DNA from: Pseudomonadota bacterium
GTDB taxonomy: Bacteria; Myxococcota; Myxococcia; Myxococcales; Myxococcaceae
Assembly: GCA_023426545.1 (NCBI GenBank)
Contig: JAFAAN010000014.1
Location: forward strand, 1-64,000
DNA length: 64,000 nt
Reading direction: 5' to 3'
Part shown: piece after piece, positions 7,379 through 15,336 of the stretch
Layout of the letters: every line of letters starts with the position of its first letter
Numbering within the stretch: position 1 is the stretch's first letter
The notes under the pieces: model-generated
The model's input: only the letters and a program-made list of their open reading frames with translations
Told to the model about the DNA's origin: nothing
Databases searched by the model: none
Made by a program: the position numbers and the translations under genes

Positions 7379-8524
7379 GTGGGACATGGGTCCGCGCATG
7401 TTGCCGGCGTGAGCTCCATCCCTCATCCCGACTTCACGGCCGCGCGCTTCTCCCAGAGTCCGGACGCGCGCTTCCATCCGGCTCCCGCGGACGGTGTGCT
7501 GCCGGAGGGCTTCTTCACCACCACCAACCTGCCCACCTACGTGCGCATGGGCGGCGCATGGCGCATGCCGCGCGAGCCCCGGATGGATGGGGCACTGGTG
7601 CTGGACGCCCAGGGGGAGCTGTGGATTCGCGAGGGCCGGCGCGTGCGCGCGGGCGAGCGTGTGGTGGTGGGGCACGCCGAGGACGGCAGTGAAGGCGTGT
7701 TCGTGAACTCCGCCTACCTCTCCGGAGAGGGCGAGGGGGAGTTCAAGTTTATGACGAGCGAGGTGTCCCGCGAGAAGCCCATCGACTACGCGCACATGGC
7801 CCGCGTGCTGGTGGACGAGCGCGAGCGCGGGGGCTACCCCATCTGGGTGACGGGGCCCGCGCTGGTGCACTCGCGCGCGCGCACGGACATGACGTGGTTC
7901 GTCGCCAACGGCTTCGTGGGCGCGCTGCTGGCGGGCAACGCCGTGGCGGTGCATGACATCGAGGCGTCCATCTTCGGCACCACGCTGGGGATGAGCGGCT
8001 CGGGCGAGGCCACCTCGGGCGGCCACGGGCTGCACATGCGCGCCATCAACCAGGTGCGGGCGGCGGGGTCCATCGCGAAGGCGGTGGAGGCGGGGGTGAT
8101 TACCAACGGCATCATGCACGCCTGCGTGGTGCACCAGGTGCCCTTCCTGCTGACGGGCTCCATCCGCGACGACGGCCCGCTGCCGGACGTGGTGACGGAC
8201 AACCTGGAGGCGCAGGTAGCCATGCGCCAGCACGCGGTGAAGGCCACCATGGCGGTGATGGTCGCCACGGCGCTGCATGCCATCGCCACCGGCAACATGC
8301 TGCCGGCGTTCGTCACGGAGAAGGACGGCTCACTGCGCGAGCTGCCCACCATCTGCGTGGACTCGTCCGAGTTCGTGGTGAGCAAGCTGAAGGACCGGGG
8401 CACGCACCAGGCCTTCGGCGTGGTGACCAACGCGCAGGACTTCATGCACATCCTGCGGCTGTACGTGGAGCGTGAGCTGGCGGCGCGAGGGCTCGCGGTG
8501 CCGGGAGACGCCCCGAAGAAGTAG
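7379..8524 (+). CDS. TIGR00300-family ornithine cyclodeaminase-like enzyme (LOR/SDH-type domain)
   Basis: A 381-residue protein. Conserved blocks are GFVGALLAGNAVAVHDIE (178-195), IFGTTLG, GGHGLHMRAINQVR (214-227), AGVITNGIMHACV (238-250), LLTGSIRDDGPLPDV (257-271), ATGNMLPAF and CVDSSEFVVSKLKDRGT. They match the family shared by archaeal NAD-dependent ornithine cyclodeaminase and the C-terminal domain of cyanobacterial AgrE. The expected reaction is ornithine to proline plus ammonia. The N-terminal LOR/SDH domain (ADGVLPEGFFTTTNLPTYVR) is also present. The start is GTG 7379 with GAGG 8 bases upstream; GTG 7409 is possible. Monocistronic, ending before a strong hairpin. Confidence 0.85.
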   Translation: MGHGSAHVAGVSSIPHPDFTAARFSQSPDARFHPAPADGVLPEGFFTTTNLPTYVRMGGAWRMPREPRMDGALVLDAQGELWIREGRRVRAGERVVVGHAEDGSEGVFVNSAYLSGEGEGEFKFMTSEVSREKPIDYAHMARVLVDERERGGYPIWVTGPALVHSRARTDMTWFVANGFVGALLAGNAVAVHDIEASIFGTTLGMSGSGEATSGGHGLHMRAINQVRAAGSIAKAVEAGVITNGIMHACVVHQVPFLLTGSIRDDGPLPDVVTDNLEAQVAMRQHAVKATMAVMVATALHAIATGNMLPAFVTEKDGSLRELPTICVDSSEFVVSKLKDRGTHQAFGVVTNAQDFMHILRLYVERELAARGLAVPGDAPKK

Positions 8525-8541
8525 CGGGCGCCTCGGCCGTG

Positions 8542-8576
8542 GAGGCGGGCCTGGCACTGGGGGCCAGTCCCGCCTC
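8542..8576. terminator. Bidirectional terminator-like stem-loop
   Basis: GAGGCGGG-C-CTGGC, loop ACTGGGG, GCCAG-T-CCCGCCTC: a 13-bp stem with one mismatch between two convergent genes (ends at 8524 and 8589). The position and symmetry fit a shared terminator, although no U-run follows. Confidence 0.55.
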
Positions 8577-8588
8577 GGGGCTGCCGCG

Positions 8589-10403
8589 TCAGAACGACTC
8601 TTCCGGCACTTCCATCAGGTCCAGGTTGCCGTGCTCCACCATGCGGGCGGCGTGGGCGATGCCGGGCAGCACCTCGTGGCAGTACCAGCGGGCGCTGGCG
8701 AGCTTGCCCACGTAGAAGGCGCGGTCCGCGGGGTTGCTCTTCATGCGCTCCAGCGCGACCTCCGCGTGGCGCACCAGCAGCCAGCCGATGACGACCTCCG
8801 CCACCGCGAACAGCACGCGGTTGCCCTGGAGGCCCACGTGGTAGACGGACTCGCCCAGCTTGCCCAGCAGCGTGCCGAGCATCGTCTCCAGATCTCCCAG
8901 CGCCCGGCCCAGCGCGGCGCGCTCGGCCTCCAGCTCCTTGCTCTCGCCCGTGCGCTCGGCCGTCTCGCGAATCTGCGTGAGCAGCCCCTGGAGCGTCGCG
9001 CCGCCGTCGCGCGCCACCTTGCGCATGAGCAGGTCCAGGGCCTGGATGTGCGTGGTGCCCTCGTAGAGCGTGTCGATTTTCTGGTCCCGGATGTACTGCT
9101 CCACCGGGTAGTCCTGCAGGTAGCCGGAGCCGCCGTGGACCTGGAGCGACAGCGCCAGCAGCTCGTAGGCCTTCTCCGAGCAGTAGCCCTTCACCAGCGG
9201 CAGCAGCATGTCATTGAGCGTGTCCAGCTCGCCCGCCTCGGTGGCGCGGTGGCCGCCCTTGCGCTCCACGCCGTCCTGGATGAAGGCCGTGTAGAGGCAT
9301 AGCGCGCGCATGCCCTCGGCGTGGGCCTTCTGCGCCATCAGCATGCGGCGCACGTCCGGGTGACGGAAGATGGGTACGCGTGGCGCCGTCTTGTCGCGGG
9401 CCTGCATCAGGTCCGCGCCCTGCAGCCGGTCCTTGGCGAAGGCCAGCGCGCGGCCATAGCCGGCGGACAGCGTGGCCATGGACTTCACGCCCACCGCCAT
9501 GCGCGCCTGCTCGATGATGTAGAACATCTGCCGGATGCCGTCGTGCACCTCGCCCAGCAGCAGGCCACGGCAGGGCTTCCCGTCGCCGAACGTCAGCTCA
9601 CAGGTGACGGAGCCCTTCAGCCCCATCTTCTTCTCCAGCTTGGTGCACACCACGCCGTTGGCTTCACCCAGGCTGCCGTCCTCGTTCACCCAGTACTTGG
9701 GCACCACGAACAGCGACAGGCCCTTGGTGCCAGGCGCCGCGCCCTCCGGACGCGCCAGCACCATGTGGATGATGTTCTCGGACATGTCCGATTCACCATT
9801 GGTGATGAAGCGCTTCACCCCTTCGATTTCCCACACCTCGTCGGAGACGCGGCGGGCCTTGGTGCGGGCGGCGCCCACGTCGCTGCCGGCGTCGGGCTCG
9901 GTGAGCACCATGGAGCCGCCCCAGCGGCGCTCCAGCATGTGCGGCAGGAAGCGCTTCTTCTGCGCGTCCGTGCCCAGCCGGTCGATGATGCGCGCCAGCA
10001 GGTTGCCCAGCGTGTAGAAGGCCAGCGAGGCGTTGGCGCCCACCATCAGCTCGAACGCGGCCCAGCCCAGGGAGGGCGGCGCGCCCATGCCGCCCAGGTG
10101 CGGCGGCTGCTCCAGCAGGTGCATGCCCGCGTCGAAGAAGGCATTCATCGCCTTCTTCAGGCCCGGGGGCAGCGTCACCTCGCCGTTCTCCAGCTTCGGC
10201 GGGTTGTGCTCCGGCTCCTCGAAGCTGGGCGCCAGCTCGTTGGCGCTGAGCTGGGCGAACATCTGGAGCATCTGGCGCGCGGCCGTCTCGTCCAGGTCGC
10301 CAAAGGGTGCGTGGCCCAGCGAGGCGCGGCCGATGTCGAGGAACTCGAACAGGTTGAACTCGATATCGCGCAGGTTGGGGATGTAGTGGTTCGAAGACGA
10401 CAT
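8589..10403 (-). CDS. Acyl-CoA dehydrogenase (four-domain, ~600 residues)
   Basis: A 604-residue FAD enzyme catalysing alpha,beta-dehydrogenation of acyl-CoA in the cytoplasm. Domain order is an N-terminal extension, the N-domain (MHLLEQPPHLGGMGAPPSLG), the middle domain with GGSMVLTEPDAGSDVG and RFITNGESDM, the C-domain with MFYIIEQARMAVGVKSMA and the catalytic Glu in LYEGTTHIQALDL (~448), and a C-terminal ~120-residue helical extension that is typical of the long bacterial class. Substrate chain length is not predictable. The start ATG has GAGGAG 8 bases upstream. Monocistronic; convergent with the TIGR00300 gene and divergent from the toxin gene, with a ~257-base spacer (10404-10660) in which I see no further gene. 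Confidence 0.93.
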   Translation of the reverse strand: MSSSNHYIPNLRDIEFNLFEFLDIGRASLGHAPFGDLDETAARQMLQMFAQLSANELAPSFEEPEHNPPKLENGEVTLPPGLKKAMNAFFDAGMHLLEQPPHLGGMGAPPSLGWAAFELMVGANASLAFYTLGNLLARIIDRLGTDAQKKRFLPHMLERRWGGSMVLTEPDAGSDVGAARTKARRVSDEVWEIEGVKRFITNGESDMSENIIHMVLARPEGAAPGTKGLSLFVVPKYWVNEDGSLGEANGVVCTKLEKKMGLKGSVTCELTFGDGKPCRGLLLGEVHDGIRQMFYIIEQARMAVGVKSMATLSAGYGRALAFAKDRLQGADLMQARDKTAPRVPIFRHPDVRRMLMAQKAHAEGMRALCLYTAFIQDGVERKGGHRATEAGELDTLNDMLLPLVKGYCSEKAYELLALSLQVHGGSGYLQDYPVEQYIRDQKIDTLYEGTTHIQALDLLMRKVARDGGATLQGLLTQIRETAERTGESKELEAERAALGRALGDLETMLGTLLGKLGESVYHVGLQGNRVLFAVAEVVIGWLLVRHAEVALERMKSNPADRAFYVGKLASARWYCHEVLPGIAHAARMVEHGNLDLMEVPEESF

Positions 10404-10660
10404 CTCGGGCTCCTCACGAGGGTGTACCGCGAGGCTAACCCGAGATTGATTCGTGAGTCAGGGACTCTTGAGCCGGACGCGAGGTGTGTCTGGCCCACTC
10501 CGGTGGTCATGGAGTGCCTGACAGCGCGCTGCGCGTCGCCGCGAGGTGTTCAAGCGAGGCGCATGCGTGCTGGAGTGCTTGGGTCGGCGTGCTGCAACGG
10601 GACTGTGGAGTCGGAACGCGAAAGCCGGACGTTTCCATCACTTCCACAAGGAGTGGTCCG

Positions 10661-11275
10661 TTGCGTCAACCGAGCTTGGTGCCCCTGGGCGTTGCCCTGG
10701 TCCTGGTTCATCTTGCGTGTGCCTCCAGCGAGAGGGCGACGTTGCCGTCCGGGGATGGCGTTGCCTACGTCGAGGTCTCCAGTGCGGATGACGTCGACGT
10801 GGCTGGTGCCTCTCTGTCCTCGGAATGGGCCGCGCAAGCTGAGACGTCGGAGTCCCTGGCGCTTCGTCCTGTTCGGCGGGGAGGCGGTGGTGGTGGGGCC
10901 ATGCGCCGACCGCCCTTGCTCAATCCCCGGCCAACGCCTGTGCAGGCTCAGGCTGTGGCTCGCCGGAGCGTGGACCACGCGGTAGTGGTTCAGGCGCAGC
11001 ACCTCTATCTGCAGCGGCTCAAGGCTGCACAGGCTGCCTACCCGAACAGCACCGGGTATGAGAACCATCACTTCGTTCCGCTATACCTGGGAGGGGCCAG
11101 CAACGGGCAGACGTACCGATTGCCGACCGCGTACCACAAGGCGGTGACTCAGCAGTTTCGCCGGGCCTGGCCGTATGGCCAGGGGCGCCGCCCCACACCG
11201 CAGGAGCTTCAAAAGATTCTCCTGGAGGTCTACTCCGAGTATCCAATCCCCCAGTTGATCGGCATCACGCCCTGA
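10661..11275 (+). CDS. SitA-type polymorphic toxin lipoprotein (putative)
   Basis: A 204-residue protein read from a TTG start with AAGGAG exactly 7 bases upstream. The N-terminus is a lipoprotein-type signal (LVPLGVALVLVHLAC, Cys 20; the lipobox is loose, with His at -3). A Gly/Pro/Arg-rich middle (~70-100) follows, then a C-terminal domain with YENHHFVPLYLGGASNG (133-149), RLPTAYHKAVTQQFRRAW and a Pro-rich end. His-His with downstream His resembles HNH/AHH-type nuclease toxins. In M. xanthus, Sit lipoprotein toxins pass between siblings by TraAB-dependent outer-membrane exchange, with immunity encoded next door. The downstream gene fits that role. Third positions are noticeably less GC-rich than the flanks, suggesting transfer. 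Family assignment is from memory; the toxic activity is inferred. Confidence 0.65.
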   Translation: MRQPSLVPLGVALVLVHLACASSERATLPSGDGVAYVEVSSADDVDVAGASLSSEWAAQAETSESLALRPVRRGGGGGGAMRRPPLLNPRPTPVQAQAVARRSVDHAVVVQAQHLYLQRLKAAQAAYPNSTGYENHHFVPLYLGGASNGQTYRLPTAYHKAVTQQFRRAWPYGQGRRPTPQELQKILLEVYSEYPIPQLIGITP

Positions 11276-11277
11276 CC

Positions 11278-12120
11278 ATGCGAGAGACCTTCGAATTCAG
11301 AATCGCCGAGCGGGATGCTCGCATTCACCTCGAACCCGGGCTCGGGGTCTCGCTGGGAGGCTCCATTCGCAAGGTCGTGCTGCCTGCCGGCGATGCCAGG
11401 GTGCAGCGGATCGCGCAGCTCAACCACGAGTACGGCAAGCGTGGCGACGCGTTCTTCATGTCCTGGAACCTTCGCCGGAGCTACACGGAGAAGGAGCTTC
11501 GCGCCGCGGAGTTGCTCAACCTCATTGTTCGCGCGCGCTTCGAGCCAACTGGAGCCATGTGTGGAACGGCGTATGACGAGTCGTTCACGTGCGAGCACTG
11601 CGGTATGGGGGCGCGGCAGTCATCCGACCTCATCCTCGACCCCCGGCGCATTCCGAAGGGCAAGGACATCGCTCAAACCCTCGCGGGAGAGGTCGTGGTG
11701 TCCTCCCGCTTCGCGGCGACCTTTCTCGCGAACGGCTTGAGCGGTGCGGAGTTCCGTCCCGTGCTGCATCGAGGGCGCGGAAGTCCCGTGGCCTCGGAGT
11801 GGTTGCAACTCGTCGTGACGTCGATGCCGCTCACGTTGAGCGCACGCACGGTAGCGGGGAACAACCCGTTCGACCTCGACGAGGACGGCGCGTTTCGTTG
11901 TCCGCTCGGCCACATCGCCGGCCTCAATCAAATCTCCGAGCTCTATGTCGAACGGGCCCGCCTCGACGGCGCTGACCTGTGGGTGACGGACAAGCTGTTC
12001 GGCGATCGGCGTGGAGAGTTGAGGCCGGAGCCTCGCCTGCTCATCTCTCCTCGCTGCCGCGATGTCTTGCTGGCGATGAATGCCAGGGGGCTGGAGCTGG
12101 AGACCGCCCACTTCGTGTGA
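11278..12120 (+). CDS. SitI6/gmx_para double-CXXCG family immunity protein (putative)
   Basis: A 280-residue soluble protein starting 2 bases after the toxin stop, so translation is coupled. It has FTCEHCGMGA (Cys105/Cys108) and a second, degenerate motif FRCPLGHIAG (Cys208, the second Cys replaced). It also has RIPKGKDIAQTLAGEVVVS, LYVERARLDGADLWV and a C-terminal PRLLISPRCRDVLL, which is the pattern of the Myxococcus double-CXXCG paralogous family now linked to Sit immunity. There is no signal peptide, so it would act in the cytoplasm, where an incoming SitA toxin domain ends up. It shares the lower-GC composition of the toxin gene. The zinc site may be half-lost; whether it still protects is unknown. 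Confidence 0.7.
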   Translation: MRETFEFRIAERDARIHLEPGLGVSLGGSIRKVVLPAGDARVQRIAQLNHEYGKRGDAFFMSWNLRRSYTEKELRAAELLNLIVRARFEPTGAMCGTAYDESFTCEHCGMGARQSSDLILDPRRIPKGKDIAQTLAGEVVVSSRFAATFLANGLSGAEFRPVLHRGRGSPVASEWLQLVVTSMPLTLSARTVAGNNPFDLDEDGAFRCPLGHIAGLNQISELYVERARLDGADLWVTDKLFGDRRGELRPEPRLLISPRCRDVLLAMNARGLELETAHFV

Positions 12121-12143
12121 TGGGACGGCCGTAGGCCACCTGC

Positions 12144-13076
12144 CTACTTCACCGCGTCCGCCTCCTGGGGCACGAATGGGATGGGGACCTTCGCTGACTG
12201 GGGCGCGGGCGTGGCCAGGAACGCCTCGGCGGGTTCATCTTCGGAGGGAGGCGCGCTGTCGGCCTGCTTCGGCTTGCACTCGGTGCCTTTCTTGCCTGAC
12301 GCGCCCGTCTTCGCCACCGTGGCCGGGGTCAGCTCGCACATGGGGGCGGCGCCGAGGATGGGCTTGGCGACTGGCGGGGAAGCGGCCGGTGGTGTCGGCT
12401 GCGACGACGAGCTCCTCCGCGACGACGACACATCCCCCCGGAGCGTCGCGTCGCTCCGCTGCGTGGAGTCGGTCTGCGTGTTCGCCAGCCCCTCGCTGCT
12501 GGACGTGGAGGTGGCCGTCGCCACCGCCGAGGGCGCGGGCTTCTTCGCTGCTTCGCCCAGAGCTTCCGCGAGGAGGTTGTTGCTCTCGTGCATCTGGTCG
12601 CGCGCCCGCTCCATGCTGGCGTCGTGGCGGCTGAGTTGCTCCGACAGGGTCGCCTGATGCTGGCTGCGCTCCTTCTCGATGCTCGCCTTGAGTGTGTCCC
12701 GCTCCCGAGACACCTCGCTCAGCCGCTGCTCCAGCGCGCCCTTCTCCGTGCCCAGGATGGCCTCCGCGCGGGCCATGCAGGCCGCGAGCACCTTCTCCTC
12801 GGACTCCCGCTCCGGGAGCGGCTCGCTCCGGTTCCACGCCACCAGCGCGCTGCTCTGCCAGCGGTAGTCCGTGTGCATCACGCACTCCTGGACCAGCCGC
12901 GTGAGCCGGTCCTCGGACCAGACAGGCTCCGGCCGCGCGCAGGGGCCCACTTCCTCCTTGAGCGTGGAGGGAAAGGCCCGGGTCTGCTTCACCCAGCAAC
13001 CGTCCCGCTGCTCCATCCGCACCGAGGTACACGCGCTCGCCAGCATCGCGAGCGACATCACAGCCACAAGCCTCAT
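12144..13076 (-). CDS. Lipoprotein with coiled-coil and Ser/Thr/Pro-rich tail
   Basis: A 310-residue protein. The start at 13076 follows GGAGGGAGAC and gives the lipoprotein signal MRLVAVMSLAMLASAC. The mature N-terminus carries paired Cys (GCWVKQT, GPCARPE, QECVMH, AACMAR). A coiled-coil region of charged heptads (~120-180, EKGALEQRLSEVSRERDTL and similar) is followed by a low-complexity Ser/Thr/Pro/Ala tail and a final Cys pair. Likely an envelope-anchored structural protein. I do not recognise a family. Convergent with the immunity gene (23-base gap). Confidence 0.7.
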   Translation of the reverse strand: MRLVAVMSLAMLASACTSVRMEQRDGCWVKQTRAFPSTLKEEVGPCARPEPVWSEDRLTRLVQECVMHTDYRWQSSALVAWNRSEPLPERESEEKVLAACMARAEAILGTEKGALEQRLSEVSRERDTLKASIEKERSQHQATLSEQLSRHDASMERARDQMHESNNLLAEALGEAAKKPAPSAVATATSTSSSEGLANTQTDSTQRSDATLRGDVSSSRRSSSSQPTPPAASPPVAKPILGAAPMCELTPATVAKTGASGKKGTECKPKQADSAPPSEDEPAEAFLATPAPQSAKVPIPFVPQEADAVK

Positions 13077-13160
13077 GTCTCCCTCCGTCCCCATCGCCCA
13101 TCGGCCCGTGCTTCTTCGCGGACGGTAGGAATGGCGAGGACATGCGCCCATGTCCGTGAA

Positions 13161-13188
13161 CCCTGGAGCCTTGTGGGAATGTCCAGGG
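13161..13188. promoter_or_regulatory. Inverted repeat between metallo-beta-lactamase and lipoprotein genes
   Basis: CCCTGGA, 14-base loop, TCCAGGG. The arms are identical to those of the hairpin at 7142-7158. It may be a weak terminator for the lactamase gene or part of the lipoprotein promoter region. The remaining 13077-13336 sequence shows no convincing gene. Confidence 0.3.
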
Positions 13189-13336
13189 ACGGACCTTCAC
13201 CGGCAGGCGAGCAGGCGCGGAGCGGCTCAGCTCGCGTGCGCTGGCCAACGCTCCTGGCCGAACGGACGACGCGCTGTCGCATCGCTCATGCCTGCCCGGC
13301 TGCTTCCGCGTGTCGAGCCCGGCGCCGCGCGGCCCG

Positions 13337-14119
13337 TCAGCGGAGCAGCGCCTCGGTGTGGCCCAGGAGCTCCGGTCCTCCGGGCTGACCGTGCCCGGGG
13401 ATGACCACGCGTGTCTCGGGGAACCGCTGCCGCGTGCGCCCCAGGCTCGCAGGCCAGGCGCCGACGTCCGCGTCCTCCACGTTGCCCAGGTCCGTCGCGG
13501 TGCCGTCCTTCACGAAGCAGCCGCCGAACAGCACGCCGCTGTCCCGATGCCACACGACCAGGTTGTCCTTCGCGTGGCCCGCACCGGGGAAGAACAGCTC
13601 CAGCGGTCCCACGGACTGGGACTCCGTGAAGGTCTCCGAGGGCCCCGGCAGCCCCAGGGTGGTGGCAATCCTCGCCGTCTCTTCCAGGCCATGGACTGGA
13701 ATGCCGTGGGGCACGAGCGCCGGCACGCCGCCGAGCCGGTCCGCGTGGAAGTGCGTCACCACCGCCGCGCGAACCGGGCGTCGCAGCGTGTCCCGGGCCC
13801 ACTCCAGCAGCAGCGCCCCCTGGCGTGCATCCCAGCCCGTGTCGACGAGCAGCGACGTCTCGCCGTCCTCGACGATGAGCCCGTTGGTGGAGACGCGGCC
13901 GAACTTCTCCACTGTGACCACGGTGACGTGCATCCATACGCCGGGCGCGAGCCGCCGGATGCTCACGTCATCCGCCAGCACATATTCGGCGGTGTCCTCG
14001 GTTCGCGTCCCTACGGGGACATTTCGCGCTGCTTCGACAGCGGGCGCCGTTCGGGTGCATGCGGCGCTCAGCGCGAGGAAGGCGCAGGCCGCGAGCCAGG
14101 GAGAGGGGCGGGGTGTCAT
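13337..14119 (-). CDS. Subclass B1 metallo-beta-lactamase (MYX-type), lipoprotein signal
   Basis: A 260-residue Zn(II) hydrolase of the B1 class that opens beta-lactam rings, periplasmic or membrane-anchored. All ligands are visible: THFHADR (His123, His125, Asp127 = BBL 116, 118, 120, with Arg121 as in BcII), PGAGHAKDN (His182 = 196), GGCFVKD (Cys201 = 221, Lys = 224), DLGNVEDA (Asn = 233) and PGHG (His243 = 263). The Cys ligand separates it from glyoxalase-like MBLs. The start ATG is at 14119 (a TTG 15 bases upstream is poorer). The signal LAACAFLALSAAC ends in a lipobox, so it may be lipid-anchored as in NDM. M. xanthus is known to carry the B1 enzyme MYX-1; this is probably its orthologue. 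Resistance activity is inferred. Confidence 0.88.
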   Translation of the reverse strand: MTPRPSPWLAACAFLALSAACTRTAPAVEAARNVPVGTRTEDTAEYVLADDVSIRRLAPGVWMHVTVVTVEKFGRVSTNGLIVEDGETSLLVDTGWDARQGALLLEWARDTLRRPVRAAVVTHFHADRLGGVPALVPHGIPVHGLEETARIATTLGLPGPSETFTESQSVGPLELFFPGAGHAKDNLVVWHRDSGVLFGGCFVKDGTATDLGNVEDADVGAWPASLGRTRQRFPETRVVIPGHGQPGGPELLGHTEALLR

Positions 14120-14206
14120 CGTCGGAGACCTCAACAGGGGGGTGTTTCACGTCGGAGTCCATGGATTCGCGTGGAGCCGAACCCAGGGCGGCGGGGTTGC
14201 ATTGCG

Positions 14207-14383
14207 TCAGCTCGACTCGGATGGCTGAGAGGACGCGAGCCCGTCTTTGCCGTCGAACAGGTAGAACCAGGTGGCGTTGCCCTCACCCCAATCGACCCGT
14301 CCCTGCTTCGCGTGTCCGGGGACGCCAGGGGGACCGTTGCCGGGCGCATACCGCTGAAGGCAGCTCGCCTCGCGCGCATCCAA
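14207..14383 (-). pseudogene. Possible small gene or C-terminal remnant (58 codons)
   Basis: Within the 414-base gap 14135-14548, one minus frame keeps GC-rich third positions and a protein-like composition (QRYAPGNGPPG, GRVDWGEGNATWFYLFDG), ending at a stop at 14207. The only upstream initiator is TTG 14383, directly after an in-frame stop, with no clear Shine-Dalgarno. It may be the surviving end of a longer gene. No family recognised. Confidence 0.35.
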
Positions 14384-14548
14384 CGCTCATTGCCAGCAGA
14401 GAGACTCAGCCCTATGTCCAACGCAGCCGCATCACGCGTCGATGCCTCCCGCTGCCGGACAGTGCAAGCCTCGTGCGCAGGGTGGGGCCTCCTGGATGTG
14501 GCCTCCCGGCAGCGGATGCGCGGCCCCGGAGCCGCGAAGGGCGCGGCT

Positions 14549-15199
14549 TCAGCGCCGCTCGACATCCCACCAGCCGAACCACATGGTCCGTTGCTCCGTG
14601 AGCTGGACCCAGCCGGGCGCATGCGCGTAAGCGCGAGGGAGCAGGCCCGCCGCCGTGACGGCGTGCGCCGTCTCCTCGAATGAATACAGGTGGAGGGACA
14701 CCGCGGGGCCCGCCGTCTGCACCTGCTGGACGCGCGCCTCATGCCCTTCGAGTCCGGGCCGCCGCTCCAGCACGGTGAAGAGCATGCGTCCGCCGGGCTC
14801 CAGCGCGTCCGCCAGGTGCTTCAGCACGCGCGGCAGGTCGTCGCAGAAGTCCAGGCAGCCGATGGCGAGCGCCACCGAGAAGCGGCCCCATTCCGAAGGC
14901 ATGGGCTGATGGTAGCTGTGCACGCACCACGTGCTCTCGGGCCTCGCGGCCCGGGCCCGCGCGAGCATCTCCTCGGAGAGGTCGGTGCCGACCACCGTGA
15001 CGGAGGCGTCCAGGCCGCGCGTGTGCAGCCCCGGTCCACAGCCCACGTCGAGCACGCGGGCGCCCCGGGCCACCACCTCGGCGAGGAACTGTTCCACCCG
15101 CCCCTCGTACCGGTGCAGGGCCGGGAAGAGCACCTCGTAGGCCGAGGCAATCTCTCCGTACACCTGCTTCACGCCTTCTTCCTGCGCATCCCGGGACAC
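14549..15199 (-). CDS. Class I SAM-dependent methyltransferase
   Basis: A 216-residue protein from a GTG start with GGAGGAACC upstream. Rossmann motif I is VLDVGCGPGLHTRGLD (~50-65), motif II is VVGTDLSEEMLARARA (~70-85), a later acidic loop is LAIGCLDFCDDLPRVLK, and LEPGGRMLFTVLE is motif IV/post-II. It follows the Methyltransf_11/25 pattern used for small molecules and quinones; the substrate is not predictable. It is transcribed toward the lactamase gene on the same strand, separated by the remnant at 14207. Upstream 15200-15336 shows nothing. Confidence 0.88.
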   Translation of the reverse strand: MSRDAQEEGVKQVYGEIASAYEVLFPALHRYEGRVEQFLAEVVARGARVLDVGCGPGLHTRGLDASVTVVGTDLSEEMLARARAARPESTWCVHSYHQPMPSEWGRFSVALAIGCLDFCDDLPRVLKHLADALEPGGRMLFTVLERRPGLEGHEARVQQVQTAGPAVSLHLYSFEETAHAVTAAGLLPRAYAHAPGWVQLTEQRTMWFGWWDVERR

Positions 15200-15336
15200 G
15201 GTTCCTCCGGCTCGTGCTCGCGCCGAGGCCCCATGCCCGCTTCACGCGAGCACACGCCTGGGCGCCGGCATGTGGCCCCACCGCCGAAGGCCTCGGCGTG
15301 GCACCCTAACACGCGGCGCTCGGGGCTCCGTGAGCG

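Noticed and set aside
12235..13248. 337-residue minus frame over the lipoprotein gene
   Set aside because: Another frame of the same region; the lipoprotein frame has a signal peptide, lipobox and Shine-Dalgarno.
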